64,000 nucleotides of DNA from Pseudomonadales bacterium (GCA_024234735.1 JACKNV010000005.1:124001-188000), one strand, 5' to 3'. Positions 36,125-45,146 are shown, numbered from the stretch's first letter. Notes: generated by a model not told the origin, from the letters alone. A program made the numbers and translations.

Positions 36125-37642
36125 ATGGCACAGGCACAAACAATGCGGGAATACCCCTGCACCGAGCACTGCGTGGGTGGTGTCGCTCATTTCGACGACG
36201 CGCCCCAGTGGATCTACGACCTGGACAACCCGTACCTGCACGGGGTGTATGCGCCGACCCTGGATGAAATGCATGTCGATAACCTGCAGGTGAGCGGAGA
36301 GCTGCCCGCGGACCTGGTGGGCGCTTATTTCCGCAATGGCCCCAATCCGGTGCATCCTCCGAAGAACCGCTACCACCCCTTTGACGGCGACGGCATGGTG
36401 CACGGCGTGTACTTTCGCGACGGCAAGGTGACCTACCGCAACCGTTACATACAGACCGCGGCCCTCACCCAGGAGCTGGCCAGCGGCAAGTCGGTGTCAC
36501 CGGGGGTGATGGGCCCGTTCGACTACAACGTGTCGCGGTTCGGGATCAAGGATACCTCCAATACCGACGTGTTCTGGTACAACGGCGACATCATGACCCT
36601 GTGGTACAACGCCGGCGACCCCTACCGGCTGGACAGCCAGACCCTGGCCACCAAAAGCCACTACGATCTCGAGGGCCGGACCCAGCGGCGCCTGTCGGCG
36701 CATTCCAAGGTGGACTGGCGCACCGGCGAACTGTTGTTTTTCGACTACGGCGACGAGCCGCCCTTCATGACCTACGGGGTGGCCGACCGCGAAGGCAAAC
36801 TGCTGCACGAGGTCGCCATCGACCTGCCCGGGCCGCGCCTGCCCCACGATATCGGCTTTACCACCCACTACACCATCCTCCACGACCTGCCGTTCTTCCA
36901 CGACATGGAAGTCCTGCGCCGCCACAAATACCGGGTACTGACCTTCCATCGGGATATTCCCACCCGCTTCGGCCTTATCCCCCGCCACGGGCGGGGCGAT
37001 GAGGTGCGCTGGTTCGAGTGCGAGCCCTGTTACATCCTGCATGTGAGCAACGCCTGGGAGGAGGGCGACTGGGTGGTGATGGACGGCTGCCGTTCCCTCA
37101 ACCCCATGCCCGATGCCCAGCCCGGCGAGGGCGAGCTGGCCTCCATGCTGGCGTACATGCGCCTGGAGGCCAATGCCTACCGCTGGCGCTTCAACCTGAA
37201 AACCGGCGAGGTGCGCGAGGGCGACATCGACGACCTCAACACCGAGTTCAACAAGTCCAACCCCATCTTCCACGGGGTGAAGAGCAAGTACTCCTACCAC
37301 CAGCGCATCCCGCTGCTGCACGAGGGCGGCCATACCCTGCGTTTTACCGGCCTGGTGAAGTACGACAACGATACCGGCCAGCACCGCCAGTGGGATTACG
37401 GCCCCGGGGTATTCGGCAGCGAGGCGGTCTATGCCCCCAAGGTCGGCGCGGATCGCAGCAGCGGCGAGGACGACGGCTACGTCATCACCCTGGTGACCGA
37501 TAGCAACAGCTGGCAGTCCGACTGCCTGGTGTTCGATGCCACCGACATCGAGCAGGGGCCGGTGGCGCGGGTGCACATGCCGCACCGGGTGCCCTATGGC
37601 TTCCACGCCACCTGGGCGCGCGGCGAGGACTTGTACCGCTAG
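36125..37642 (+). CDS. Carotenoid oxygenase family protein
   Basis: A 505-residue non-heme iron dioxygenase of the carotenoid/stilbene cleavage family. The seven-bladed fold is supported by AYFRNGPNPVHPP and the four expected iron-ligand histidines: H193 in SAHSKVDW, H241 in LPHDIGFT, H306 in YILHVSNAWEE and H494 in YGFHATW. These enzymes split a double bond of carotenoids, apocarotenoids or lignostilbenes with O2. Bacterial members of about this size often act on phenolic stilbenes, so the substrate is open. No signal peptide is seen. A GGGAGA site precedes the ATG. Confidence 0.92.
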   Translation: MAQAQTMREYPCTEHCVGGVAHFDDAPQWIYDLDNPYLHGVYAPTLDEMHVDNLQVSGELPADLVGAYFRNGPNPVHPPKNRYHPFDGDGMVHGVYFRDGKVTYRNRYIQTAALTQELASGKSVSPGVMGPFDYNVSRFGIKDTSNTDVFWYNGDIMTLWYNAGDPYRLDSQTLATKSHYDLEGRTQRRLSAHSKVDWRTGELLFFDYGDEPPFMTYGVADREGKLLHEVAIDLPGPRLPHDIGFTTHYTILHDLPFFHDMEVLRRHKYRVLTFHRDIPTRFGLIPRHGRGDEVRWFECEPCYILHVSNAWEEGDWVVMDGCRSLNPMPDAQPGEGELASMLAYMRLEANAYRWRFNLKTGEVREGDIDDLNTEFNKSNPIFHGVKSKYSYHQRIPLLHEGGHTLRFTGLVKYDNDTGQHRQWDYGPGVFGSEAVYAPKVGADRSSGEDDGYVITLVTDSNSWQSDCLVFDATDIEQGPVARVHMPHRVPYGFHATWARGEDLYR

Positions 37643-37690
37643 CGGTGATGCCACGGCCGCCTGGGAACGCCCCTTCGGCCAGGGTGGCGC

Positions 37691-38518
37691 TTACTGTGCC
37701 GGCGCGTCGCGGATGATTTCGATGGCCGTGACCGGGGCCTTTTTGCCGGTGGGGTTGAGCTTGCGCATCTCCGGGATCATCGCCGCCAGTTGCGCCTCGC
37801 GGTTGCCCGGTGCCGGGTGGGTGCTGAGGAACTCCGGCGGCGCGGAGCCTCCCAGGGAACCCATTTTCTGCCACAGGGTCACCGCTGCATCCGGGTCGTA
37901 ACCGGCGCGCACCGCCAGTTCCATGCCGATCTCATCAGCCTCGGATTCCGCGGTGCGGCTGTTGGGCAGTTCCAGTGCCAGTTTGGCCGCCACCGCGCCG
38001 CCGGCCATGGTGGCGGCCGGCCGGTCCGATGCCACCCCCACGGCGAGTATGCCGATAGAAGTCGCCATGGCGCGGGACATGCGTTCGGCGGTGTGGTTGG
38101 CCAGCGCGTGGGCGATTTCATGGCCCATGATCTGGGCGAATTCCGCGTCCGTCAGTTTGAGCTTGTCGAACAGGCCTGTGTACACCGCCATGCGCCCCCC
38201 GGCCATGCACCAGGCGTTTACGGTTTCGGGGTCGTCGATGATGGCCACGCTCCACTCCCAGTCGGCGGTGTGGGGGTACATGGCGATGGCCTCGGTGACC
38301 AGCCGCCCCGTGATGGTGGCCACCCGGTCGGCCAGTTTCGGGTCGTCGACCAGTTTGTTCTCCTTGTCCAGGTCGCTCACCGTGCTCAGGTAGGCCTGTT
38401 TCGACTGTACGATGGCGGCATCCGGGGAGATCAGCATGAGCTGGCGTCGCCCGGTTGGGCTGGTGGCACAGGCAGCGGTCAGGCCGCAGGCCAGGAGTAC
38501 AAGTAGACATTTCTTCAT
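37691..38518 (-). CDS. M48-family metallopeptidase lipoprotein
   Basis: A 275-residue zinc peptidase of the Oma1/BepA-like M48 group. The lipobox LTAAC places the lipidated Cys at residue 17. The zinc motif is HEIAH at 133-137 in GHEIAHALANH, and the third ligand is the Glu of SEADEIGMELAVRAGYDP at about 192. WCMAGGRMAVYTGL and STHPAPGNREAQL are typical family blocks. Such proteins act in the periplasm in outer-membrane protein quality control. It is convergent with the carotenoid oxygenase gene. Confidence 0.93.
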   Translation of the reverse strand: MKKCLLVLLACGLTAACATSPTGRRQLMLISPDAAIVQSKQAYLSTVSDLDKENKLVDDPKLADRVATITGRLVTEAIAMYPHTADWEWSVAIIDDPETVNAWCMAGGRMAVYTGLFDKLKLTDAEFAQIMGHEIAHALANHTAERMSRAMATSIGILAVGVASDRPAATMAGGAVAAKLALELPNSRTAESEADEIGMELAVRAGYDPDAAVTLWQKMGSLGGSAPPEFLSTHPAPGNREAQLAAMIPEMRKLNPTGKKAPVTAIEIIRDAPAQ

Positions 38519-38728
38519 GGTGGGTCTCGGCCGCGCTTCGGCTTGCGGGGGTTTATGCTTGGAGGGCTTATTCTAATGAAAAGTTCGCCCTGGCGCTCAT
38601 CCCGGCCAGCCCTGTGCTGCCCGGCCTGGGGCAGGAAAGCATCCAAAGAAACCTGTTCGGCAGCCGGTACCCGCGCTCACGGGGTTCGGCGCCCGCCCAC
38701 CGTCCATACCAGCACCGGCGTTGTCCGG

Positions 38729-39817
38729 TTAAATCGGCAGGCCGTCATCGATATTGTGATTGGCCTCGGCGGGGGTCGCCATCCCCTCGGTAAGGTGGAT
38801 GCCGTTCAGCTCCGCCTGGATGTCGCGAGCGCCCTCCGGGGTGGCGTAAAACTGGGAGTACCACTTGCGGTTGGTGCGGAACGGGCCATCGGTCTTGAGC
38901 TGCATGATCTTCAGGGCCGGCCGTTTGTACTTCCACACGTTGAAATCGGCGCCGAAGGCCTCCAGGGCGCCGGCCTGGGCCTCCCTGGCTGCGGCGCGGT
39001 CGGCATCGGTGGCGACGCCTTCACTGCCCCGGTACAGGATGCCGTGCCAGCACTTGGAGACGCCATCGTCCACCGGCGTATTGGCGATCAGCTCGAAGAT
39101 CACGTTGTCGCCGAACACCTGCTTGGATAGCAGGATGCCGGGCCCGGTATACCAGGTGGTAGTGTACAGGTAAGTGTTGTACAGCTGCATCGGGCCGCCC
39201 TGGCGCTGGATGCAGACATGGTCTTTCAGTTCGTTCTCGAAATATTCGCTGGGCGCCCCGTGGGTGGGGCCAAGGTGGCGCACATCGGCCATGTTGTCGA
39301 GAATCTCCTGGGGGTGGATGCTGAGTTCCCCCAGGTGGTCCAGCTCCCAGCGCACCCACTGCGGGTCATCCCATTGCTCGAGGAAAGGCGCGGTGTAGTC
39401 GGGTTCGCGGCCATCGGGGTCGAACCAGGCCATCACGCAGCCCATGTTGTCCACCACCGGGTAGGAGCGGATGGACGCCGACTTGGGGCAGGGGCCGTCG
39501 AAATAGGGGATGTCGTCCACATCGCCGGCGGCATTGTAGCGCCAGCCGTGATAGGGGCAACGGATGGAGTCGCCCTCGATCTGCAGGCCGTTCTTGACGA
39601 TCATGGCGCTGGTGCTGGCGGTGAGGTGGGTGCCCATGTGGGCACAGTAGGCGTCCAGCAGCACCGGTTTGCCGCTCTCGCCGCGGTACAGGGCCAGGTC
39701 CTGGCCGAAAAAGCGCACCGCCATGGGGCCCTTGTCCAGCTCGCTGCTCTCGGCGACGATGAACCAGCCCCGCGGGAAGGTGTTGGGCCCCAGCCCGTAA
39801 TCGGCTGCCTTTGCCAT
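38729..39817 (-). CDS. Rieske [2Fe-2S] oxygenase, 3-ketosteroid 9-alpha-hydroxylase (KshA)-like
   Basis: A 362-residue terminal oxygenase. The Rieske cluster ligands are C58 and H60 in CAHMGTHL and C87 and H90 in CPYHGWRY. The catalytic iron site is in DNMADVRHLGPTHG (H181 and H186, with D178). The layout resembles KshA, which hydroxylates 3-ketosteroids at C9 with electrons from a separate reductase. No reductase gene lies nearby, and the typical steroid ring-cleavage genes are absent here, so a related aromatic or steroid substrate is inferred only. AGGAGA precedes the ATG. Confidence 0.88.
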   Translation of the reverse strand: MAKAADYGLGPNTFPRGWFIVAESSELDKGPMAVRFFGQDLALYRGESGKPVLLDAYCAHMGTHLTASTSAMIVKNGLQIEGDSIRCPYHGWRYNAAGDVDDIPYFDGPCPKSASIRSYPVVDNMGCVMAWFDPDGREPDYTAPFLEQWDDPQWVRWELDHLGELSIHPQEILDNMADVRHLGPTHGAPSEYFENELKDHVCIQRQGGPMQLYNTYLYTTTWYTGPGILLSKQVFGDNVIFELIANTPVDDGVSKCWHGILYRGSEGVATDADRAAAREAQAGALEAFGADFNVWKYKRPALKIMQLKTDGPFRTNRKWYSQFYATPEGARDIQAELNGIHLTEGMATPAEANHNIDDGLPI

Positions 39818-39895
39818 GGTGTCTGTCTCCTTTACTGTGGGGGGGCAGTATAGACCGCAAGCATACCGGGGGTATTCGTCGGCTGGCTCAACTAT

Positions 39896-41206
39896 TCAAC
39901 CCTGGCCGTCTCCCGGTGCCGGCAGTGCGTCCGGGTTCATGCTGTTGAACTGGCGCCCCAGATAGACGCCGATACCCGCCCATAGCAGCGCCACCGCCGC
40001 GCCCGCGCCCGCCACCGCTGCCAGCCCCAGCCCCAGGCCCTGGGTGAGGGCGGTGAAAGCCCAGGCGTTGAGCATGTCGCCGCCGCGATAGATGACGATA
40101 TCGATCACTGGCTTGGCCTTGAAGCGGGTCTCCCGGTCCACCGCGGTAAACAGCACTTCCCGCGCCGGGCGGGAGATGGCGTAATTGCCGATGCGGCGGA
40201 TAACCTGCACGAGTACTGCCACCGCCACCACCGGGGCGGCGGCCAGGGTCAGCATGCCGGCTACCATCAGCACCGGGATGCAGGCCAGGGTGAAGGGCAG
40301 GCCCAGGTGTCGGGCGATGCGCCCGGTGGCGAAGGCCCCCACCAGCACGGTGAAGATGTTGACCACCAGATCCATGCTCGCCCAGATCTGCGAGCGCTGC
40401 GCGATGTCGTAGCCTTCCAGCAGGTTCTTGAGCTCGAAATAGACAAACGAGCCGATCGAGGTGTAGAGGAAGATGAACAGCCCGATACCCAGCAGATAGC
40501 GGCTTTGCAGGAACTCGCCGAACCCGGCGAAGGCACCGCCGCCGATGCGGTCGAAGTCCTGCGCGCGGGCGGCGACGTCAATGTTGTGCAGGTCGCTCTG
40601 TTTGAGGCGCTGCAGCCAGACCACCAGCGGTGGCGCCAGCGCCACCATGCCCGCGGCCACCAGCAGCAGCGGGTCGGTACCGATATCCCCCACCAGCAGC
40701 GCCGCCAGGGCCGGGCCGCCGATGGCGCCGATGCTGGCGCCCGCGCCGATAAACCCGAACAGGCGCGTGGCCTGCGGCCTGGAGAAGGTGTCGGCCATGA
40801 AACTCCAGAACACCGAGATATGGAACAGGCTGAACAGGCTGACCCAGACGTAGAAGGCCTTGTCTACCACTACCTGGTGCGCCACCACCTGGGTGCCCAG
40901 GTAGAACCCGGCGAAACTGGCGGCAAACAGGGCATACACCGCGGGCACCAGGTGTTTGATGGAAAAGCGCGCCACCGCCGCGCCGTACACGCTCACCGCC
41001 ACCGCGCTACAAATAAAAGTGAACGTCCACAGCCAGCTCACCTCGGCGTCCGACCAGTCGCTGGCCAGCGCATCGCGTACCGGGCGCAGGATGTAGTAGG
41101 AGCCCATCAGAATCAGTACCAGGGTGAAGGAGGCCAGGGTAGCCCGGACTTCGTCAGCCTCTATATCGCATGCCCGGGAGAGCAGGCGTTGCAGCGCGGT
41201 AGTCAC
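39896..41206 (-). CDS. MFS-like transporter resembling NTP/NDP exchangers
   Basis: A 436-residue membrane protein with about 11-12 hydrophobic segments. The start resembles bacterial relatives of nucleotide exchangers: SYYILRPVRDALASDW, FWSFMADTF and FGFIGAGASIGAIGGPALA. Plastid and Rickettsia homologues swap ATP and ADP, but free-living bacterial members are uncharacterised, so the substrate is unknown. Translation begins at GTG 41206. The aldo/keto reductase stop codon lies in frame only two codons upstream, so the start cannot be earlier. The two genes form one unit. Confidence 0.8.
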   Translation of the reverse strand: MTTALQRLLSRACDIEADEVRATLASFTLVLILMGSYYILRPVRDALASDWSDAEVSWLWTFTFICSAVAVSVYGAAVARFSIKHLVPAVYALFAASFAGFYLGTQVVAHQVVVDKAFYVWVSLFSLFHISVFWSFMADTFSRPQATRLFGFIGAGASIGAIGGPALAALLVGDIGTDPLLLVAAGMVALAPPLVVWLQRLKQSDLHNIDVAARAQDFDRIGGGAFAGFGEFLQSRYLLGIGLFIFLYTSIGSFVYFELKNLLEGYDIAQRSQIWASMDLVVNIFTVLVGAFATGRIARHLGLPFTLACIPVLMVAGMLTLAAAPVVAVAVLVQVIRRIGNYAISRPAREVLFTAVDRETRFKAKPVIDIVIYRGGDMLNAWAFTALTQGLGLGLAAVAGAGAAVALLWAGIGVYLGRQFNSMNPDALPAPGDGQG

Positions 41207-41209
41207 CCT

Positions 41210-42139
41210 CTACAGCTGTGCGAACAGGCGCAGCATTTCGGCGCGTTGTCCGGCATCGGGTACGCGGCCGTAGTTGGCCTGCATGTTGTCCACCATGTGC
41301 TTGACGCTGGCGGTGGCCGGTATCACCGAGGTTACCGCCGGGTGACCGATGATGAATTTCAGGTAGAACTGGCCCCAGCTGCCGCAGTCCAGCTCGGCGG
41401 CCAGTGGCGGCAGGGGTTTGCCGCGGGATTTGTTGAACAGGGCGCCGCGCTGGTAGGGGCGGTTGATCATGGTGGCGATGCCGCGATCGGCCGCCACCGG
41501 CAGCAGCTCTGTCTCGGCGCTGCGGTCCTCGATGTTGTAGCTGAACTGGACGAAGTCCAGCGGCTGGCTGCGCATAATTTCGACAAGGGCCTCGTGATCG
41601 CGGCCGTGGGAGGTGGTGATGCCGATATAGCGCACCTTGCCCTCTTCCTTCCAGGCCTTGAGGGTGTCCAGGTGTGTCTGCCAGTCCTGCAGGTTGTGCA
41701 CCGCTATAAGGTCGAACTGTTTCACGTCCATGCGCCGCGCCGACTCCTCCATCTGGGCGATGCCCTGTTGGCGCCCAGTGGTCCATACCTTGGTGGCCGC
41801 GAACAGCGGGGGGCGCTGCTCCATGGCGCGCAGCACGTCCCCCACCCGCGACTCGGCCTCGCCGTACATGGGCGATGAATCGATCACGGTGCCGCCGCCG
41901 GCGAAGAACGCCTGCAGCACCTCGGTCAGATTCGCCAGCGACTCGGCGTCCGCCGCGGTGTCGAAGGTGCGCGAGGTGCCCATGCCCATTACCGGCAGGG
42001 TCTCTCCGGAGCTGGGTATCAGGCGCTGGATCAAAGGCAGCTGCGCGCCTTCTCCGGCAGCGGGTTGCGCCCGCAGGCCCAATGACTGGCCGGCCAGCAG
42101 GGCGGCACTGACTTGCAGCAGTTGGCGGCGCTTGATCAT
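41210..42139 (-). CDS. Aldo/keto reductase with Tat signal
   Basis: A 309-residue NADPH-dependent aldo/keto reductase. A twin-arginine export signal starts the protein (MIKRRQLLQVSAALLAG). The barrel includes VIDSSPMYGEAESRVG (catalytic Asp and Tyr region), ATKVWTTG (catalytic Lys), IAVHNL and VTSVIPATASVKHM. The ATG at 42139 has GGAGGA upstream; a start at 42154 would move the Arg pair deeper. Exported aldo/keto reductases are less common than cytoplasmic ones and need a cofactor already bound before Tat export. It is followed three bases later by the transporter gene. Confidence 0.9.
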   Translation of the reverse strand: MIKRRQLLQVSAALLAGQSLGLRAQPAAGEGAQLPLIQRLIPSSGETLPVMGMGTSRTFDTAADAESLANLTEVLQAFFAGGGTVIDSSPMYGEAESRVGDVLRAMEQRPPLFAATKVWTTGRQQGIAQMEESARRMDVKQFDLIAVHNLQDWQTHLDTLKAWKEEGKVRYIGITTSHGRDHEALVEIMRSQPLDFVQFSYNIEDRSAETELLPVAADRGIATMINRPYQRGALFNKSRGKPLPPLAAELDCGSWGQFYLKFIIGHPAVTSVIPATASVKHMVDNMQANYGRVPDAGQRAEMLRLFAQL

Positions 42140-42478
42140 GGCGAAATCCTCCATTGGGGCGTGGTGAGCAGTGTTTCAGTCTCACCGCGCCCGGTCAAGA
42201 TGGGGGAGCGGACAGCCGGCGTTAGACCCGTTCAGTAGCGGGGCATTGCCAGTGGGGTGTCGCTACGGGGGTGGTACCGCTGGTCATCCTGATATCGGCA
42301 GTCATAGCAGGCTCTTTGGGATCATGACGCATGGGTACGGCGGATCGGGTTATGCTATCTTCAACAGCGGAAGACGACTCGTTGCGGTCATTCTGATGGA
42401 AAGCTGATTCCCGTTCTTCAGAGTGCATTGTCTGTTTAACTGGCTGTTAAATTCATTCTCTAGTGTGGAGGAGAATTC
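42140..42478. other. Junction between GC-rich core and AT-rich cassette region
   Basis: Non-coding stretch of about 340 bases. The first half is GC-rich promoter DNA for the aldo/keto reductase. The second half is AT-rich and holds the leftmost cassette element (42335-42393) and the strong GGAGGAG site of the first DUF1330 gene. I saw no integrase gene, tRNA or clear insertion-site duplication. Confidence 0.6.
42335..42393 (+). repeat. Cassette-region element R0
   Basis: Leftmost member of the element family. The 3' half at 42375-42393 reads CGACTCGTTGCGGTCATTC, matching the family end CGACTCAAAGCGGACATTC. Upstream, CGGGTTATGCTATCTTCAAC aligns with the same part of R1. It marks the left edge of the AT-rich gene array. 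Confidence 0.65.
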
Positions 42479-42910
42479 ATGATTGTCGAGAATGCATTAG
42501 GACCCACTGAAGATCAGGTCAAGCAAATGCAAGCGCCGGGACCAGACCAGCCAATATGTTTGGTGAATATGTTGAAATATAGAGAGCATGCACAATATCC
42601 AGATGGAAGAGATACGTCACTTACTGGAAAACAGGCTTACGAAATTTACGCAAAATCTGTAGAGAAAATGTTGCCCATATACGACGGGAAACTAACCTTT
42701 GTTGGTGACGTCACATATTTGAGGATGGGGGTGGTTGAAGAACTTTGGGACGAAATTGTAATTGTTATGTATCCATCTCGTTCTCACATGAGAAAAATGA
42801 CCATGTCAGAAGAGTGGAAAGAAGCCAGTGTGCACAGAATCGCTGGCCTTGAAGGCCAATTGAATATTGAAACTATACAGTCGGCCAACTTTTCAGAGGC
42901 ATTCAGTTAA
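42479..42910 (+). CDS. DUF1330-like small protein
   Basis: A 143-residue soluble protein. The PICLVNMLKY start and the KSVEKMLPIYDGKLTFVGDV core fit the DUF1330 fold, a small ferredoxin-like alpha/beta domain of unknown function. A strong GGAGGAG site precedes the ATG. The base composition is much more AT-rich than the preceding genes, which suggests acquired DNA. It is the first gene of the cassette-like array and is followed by element R1. A shorter DUF1330-like gene is next. Confidence 0.8.
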   Translation: MIVENALGPTEDQVKQMQAPGPDQPICLVNMLKYREHAQYPDGRDTSLTGKQAYEIYAKSVEKMLPIYDGKLTFVGDVTYLRMGVVEELWDEIVIVMYPSRSHMRKMTMSEEWKEASVHRIAGLEGQLNIETIQSANFSEAFS

Positions 42911-43004
42911 AAATGAAACAAGCAACCCAATTACGCTTCGGTTAACACTGCCGAAGGCTTAATGCGCTCGCGTGGGCTATCAGGGCGTTACCAGCCGACT
43001 GCAT

Positions 43005-43080
43005 TTTATAGATTTGTGCCTCCATCCTATCGGGATATAGTCAGTTGAACCAGACCGCTGCCGACTCAAATGGGACATTC
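43005..43080 (+). repeat. Cassette-region element R1
   Basis: An element downstream of the first DUF1330 gene. Its 3' end CGACTCAAATGGGACATTC (43062-43080) and the preceding GGGATATAGTCAGTTGAAC align with R2 (same strand) and with R8 and R10 (opposite strand). The orientation follows the gene it trails. Confidence 0.75.
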
Positions 43081-43149
43081 ACTTGATAACTCATGATCAG
43101 GTTTTTCAACGAATTTGTTTGATCTAATTAACTCGTAGCGACAAACAAC

Positions 43150-43434
43150 ATGGCCGCCTACCTTTTTGTAGAGATATCAGAAATAAGAGATGAAGAAATG
43201 TACCTGTTATATATCCAGCGGGCGGGACCAATCATCGAAAAATATGGTGGAGAATACATTCTCAGATCAAACAAAATATCGGCTATATCCGGTAGTACCA
43301 ATTTAGTTCGGGCTCTACTTATTAAATTTGAAAGTTTGGATTTGCTGAGAGAATGCTTTAGTTCTAAGGAATACAACGAGATAAAGCACCTTAGAGAAAA
43401 TTCGGTCGAATCAGAAGGTATAGTAATTGAATGA
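43150..43434 (+). CDS. DUF1330-like small protein
   Basis: A 94-residue protein starting MAAYLFVEISEIRDEEMYLL, followed by a PIIEKYGGEYILRSNKI strand-helix unit and a KFESLDLLRECFSSKEYNEI end. This is the classic short DUF1330 pattern. The role is unknown. AT-rich codon use matches the neighbours in the array rather than the chromosome. No clear ribosome site is seen. Element R2 follows. Confidence 0.8.
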   Translation: MAAYLFVEISEIRDEEMYLLYIQRAGPIIEKYGGEYILRSNKISAISGSTNLVRALLIKFESLDLLRECFSSKEYNEIKHLRENSVESEGIVIE

Positions 43435-43496
43435 TTGAGCTATCAAGGCGGTGAAAATAACACTTGAAAGCTGCACTGTAGAGCGCCTTTCACATA

Positions 43497-43579
43497 CTCT
43501 TTAATGGCACGTTACCGATGCGTCTAGGCTGCGATATACTCAACCAAATATGGCCGCTGGCGACTCGAAGTGGCCTTTC
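43497..43579 (+). repeat. Cassette-region element R2
   Basis: An element with the 3' end CGACTCGAAGTGGCCTTTC (43561-43579), preceded by GATATACTCAACCAAAT, which aligns with R1. The short inverted arms GGCC and GCGACTCGAAG can form a small hairpin. It trails the 94-residue DUF1330 gene and precedes a lipoprotein gene. Confidence 0.7.
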
Positions 43580-43616
43580 AGGCTATACGTAGAATTCAAA
43601 ATGAGGCCCACAAAAC

Positions 43617-44138
43617 ATGCGAACATTTTTCTCGCTTGCCTACCTGATGCTGGCTTCATTCCTAGTGTCATGTGCTAGTAATCCCTCAACGGATTCAGTA
43701 GTTGATCCCACTCCTGAGACTCGAGAAACTTTCGGCGAGTTAATAGCCGCGCCGGGTAAGGTTAAGTTCGAAAGCTTTAGAGTTGAGTGTTGGACTTGCC
43801 TCGTAATAGTGGAACCCAGAATTATCGCAATTGGAAACAATAATGAAGACTGGCTGCCCACTGTTAGTTTTGCTCTAGAAAGCGAAGACCAAGTAAAAGA
43901 AATACAACTGGTTACGGTCCGCTTTAAGTCAGGCAGCAAGCTACGGGACGGAATAAAACTACTTGATGGATCAAAAAAACCCGAATATTTTTGGTTGGGA
44001 GAGTCAAAAATCGGCGAACCCACGACGTATAAACTTGCATGGGAGGGTGAAGTCATGTCCCTTGAGTATGGGGCAAAAAGAACACATTTCGACTCGGATT
44101 CACACCCTACAGCTTTGGCTATACCGTATCAGGAGTAA
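43617..44138 (+). pseudogene. Putative lipoprotein, probably frameshifted near its end
   Basis: A 173-residue open frame with a lipobox (LVSC, Cys19). The rest is a beta-rich domain of unknown family (PRIIAIGNNNEDWLP, KEIQLVTVRFKSG). The last residues look out of frame. From 44108 another frame reads YSFGYTVSGVKAEITLANG and ends QVTVSPHE at 44221, a much more protein-like finish. One extra C in the CCC run at 44105-44107 would join them. The gene is therefore likely broken, or the run was miscalled. The intact product would be about 200 residues. Confidence 0.7.
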
Positions 44139-44245
44139 AGGCAGAGATAACTCTGGCAAACGGAAACTTGTGGACAGATTGGAACTCAAAAATACAGGTA
44201 ACTGTGTCGCCTCATGAGTAATTATTTGTATAACGAATGAGTGAA

Positions 44246-44330
44246 CTCCCGCTTCTGGCACATAACTGTCGGTCGCTTCGTGAATATTTGATCCAAGAAA
44301 ACGGCAGCAATGTGCCAATAGCGACCGGTG
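44246..44330. repeat. Cassette-region element R3, at the convergent point
   Basis: A compound element where the rightward and leftward genes meet. On the minus strand it begins GGTCGCTATTGGCACATTGC, like R8, and ends ATTCACGAAGCGACCGACAG, followed by a second GTGCCAGAAGCGGGAG piece. It looks like two elements back to back. Confidence 0.65.
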
Positions 44331-44332
44331 AT

Positions 44333-44992
44333 TCACAAGGTATCAGCACCAGTAAAACCGTACATTTTCAAAAGATTTGTTTCAATTTCGTCCCGATCTT
44401 CTCGGAGATAATGTGCCTCCCACATCCCGTTAAATTCTCGATCCAATTCCTTCCATTGATCCTCGGTGATACCGGTGCACTCTATGCCCTTAACACAGGT
44501 ACGTGCCTCAACAAATCTCTCCCAGCTCACTGGCAATTCCGGTGTTTCAACTTCCAACTTCGCCTCCAGCGCTTCGCGCTTCTGATCCTATTTCCGGGTT
44601 CTCTCCACCACCTCCACTTCATAATACTTGTACCAGAAATCGGTGTAGGTAAGCTCACCTTTTTGTATTAGTAAACTTTGCCAGAAAGTGAGAAGCATTA
44701 ACCCAACTGCTGCAAAAAAGAAAATGCTCGACATGAGTATTCCAACTTTATAGATGGAGAATTTTTTCTCAATTAAAAGAACGGAAAATTCCATCAGTGC
44801 CCATAGAAATATTAGGAAAAACACAGAAGAAAATAGCCAAAACGGATTGTGATATTGAGATGGATTCAGCCAGTAATCAGGCAACTTCCAGCAATAATCT
44901 GGAACAAGGGTGAATAGAAGTGTTAGCTCGAATAGCAGGTAGGTGATGTAGCAGAATGAGACCAGCAGTATCAGTCGAAATGTCTGGCCCAT
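44333..44992 (-). pseudogene. Small membrane protein gene interrupted by an in-frame amber codon
   Basis: From ATG 44992 the frame gives 134 residues with three or four membrane segments, ending EVEVVERTRK at a TAG (44588-44590). The same frame continues open to 44333 with DQKREALEAKLEVETPELPV and a charged helical tail (TEDQWKELDREFNGMWEAHY). The charged helix runs smoothly across the stop, and CAG to TAG is a single change. This suggests an original protein of about 219 residues. Its function is unknown. The tail ends just before element R3. Confidence 0.7.
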
Positions 44993-45028
44993 ATATTATG
45001 CAATCCCCCTAAGCCAAATATTCCAATT

Positions 45029-45108
45029 GTCCGCTGTGTCGATTTCTGCCACTCAGAATGCCAGAAAATCAGGCAGCTCACCGGCAACAAGGTGCCAAAA
45101 GCGGCCAT
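45029..45108 (-). repeat. Cassette-region element R4
   Basis: An 80-bp element. The outer ends are inverted: GTCCGCT at 45029-45035 and AGCGGCC at 45101-45107. The interior shares TCGATTTCTGCC, CTCAGAAT, CCAGAAAAT and GGTGCCAAAAGCGG with R6 and R7, roughly three quarters identical. It lies 3' of the 83-residue membrane protein gene. Confidence 0.85.
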
Positions 45109-45146
45109 GCAGAGAAATTATGCCTAAAGTGCCATTCAGGGCCACG

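Noticed and set aside
44237..44671. A 144-codon plus-strand frame across R3 and the interrupted membrane gene
   Set aside because: It is antisense to the better-supported minus-strand gene, lacks a ribosome site, and begins inside a repeat element.
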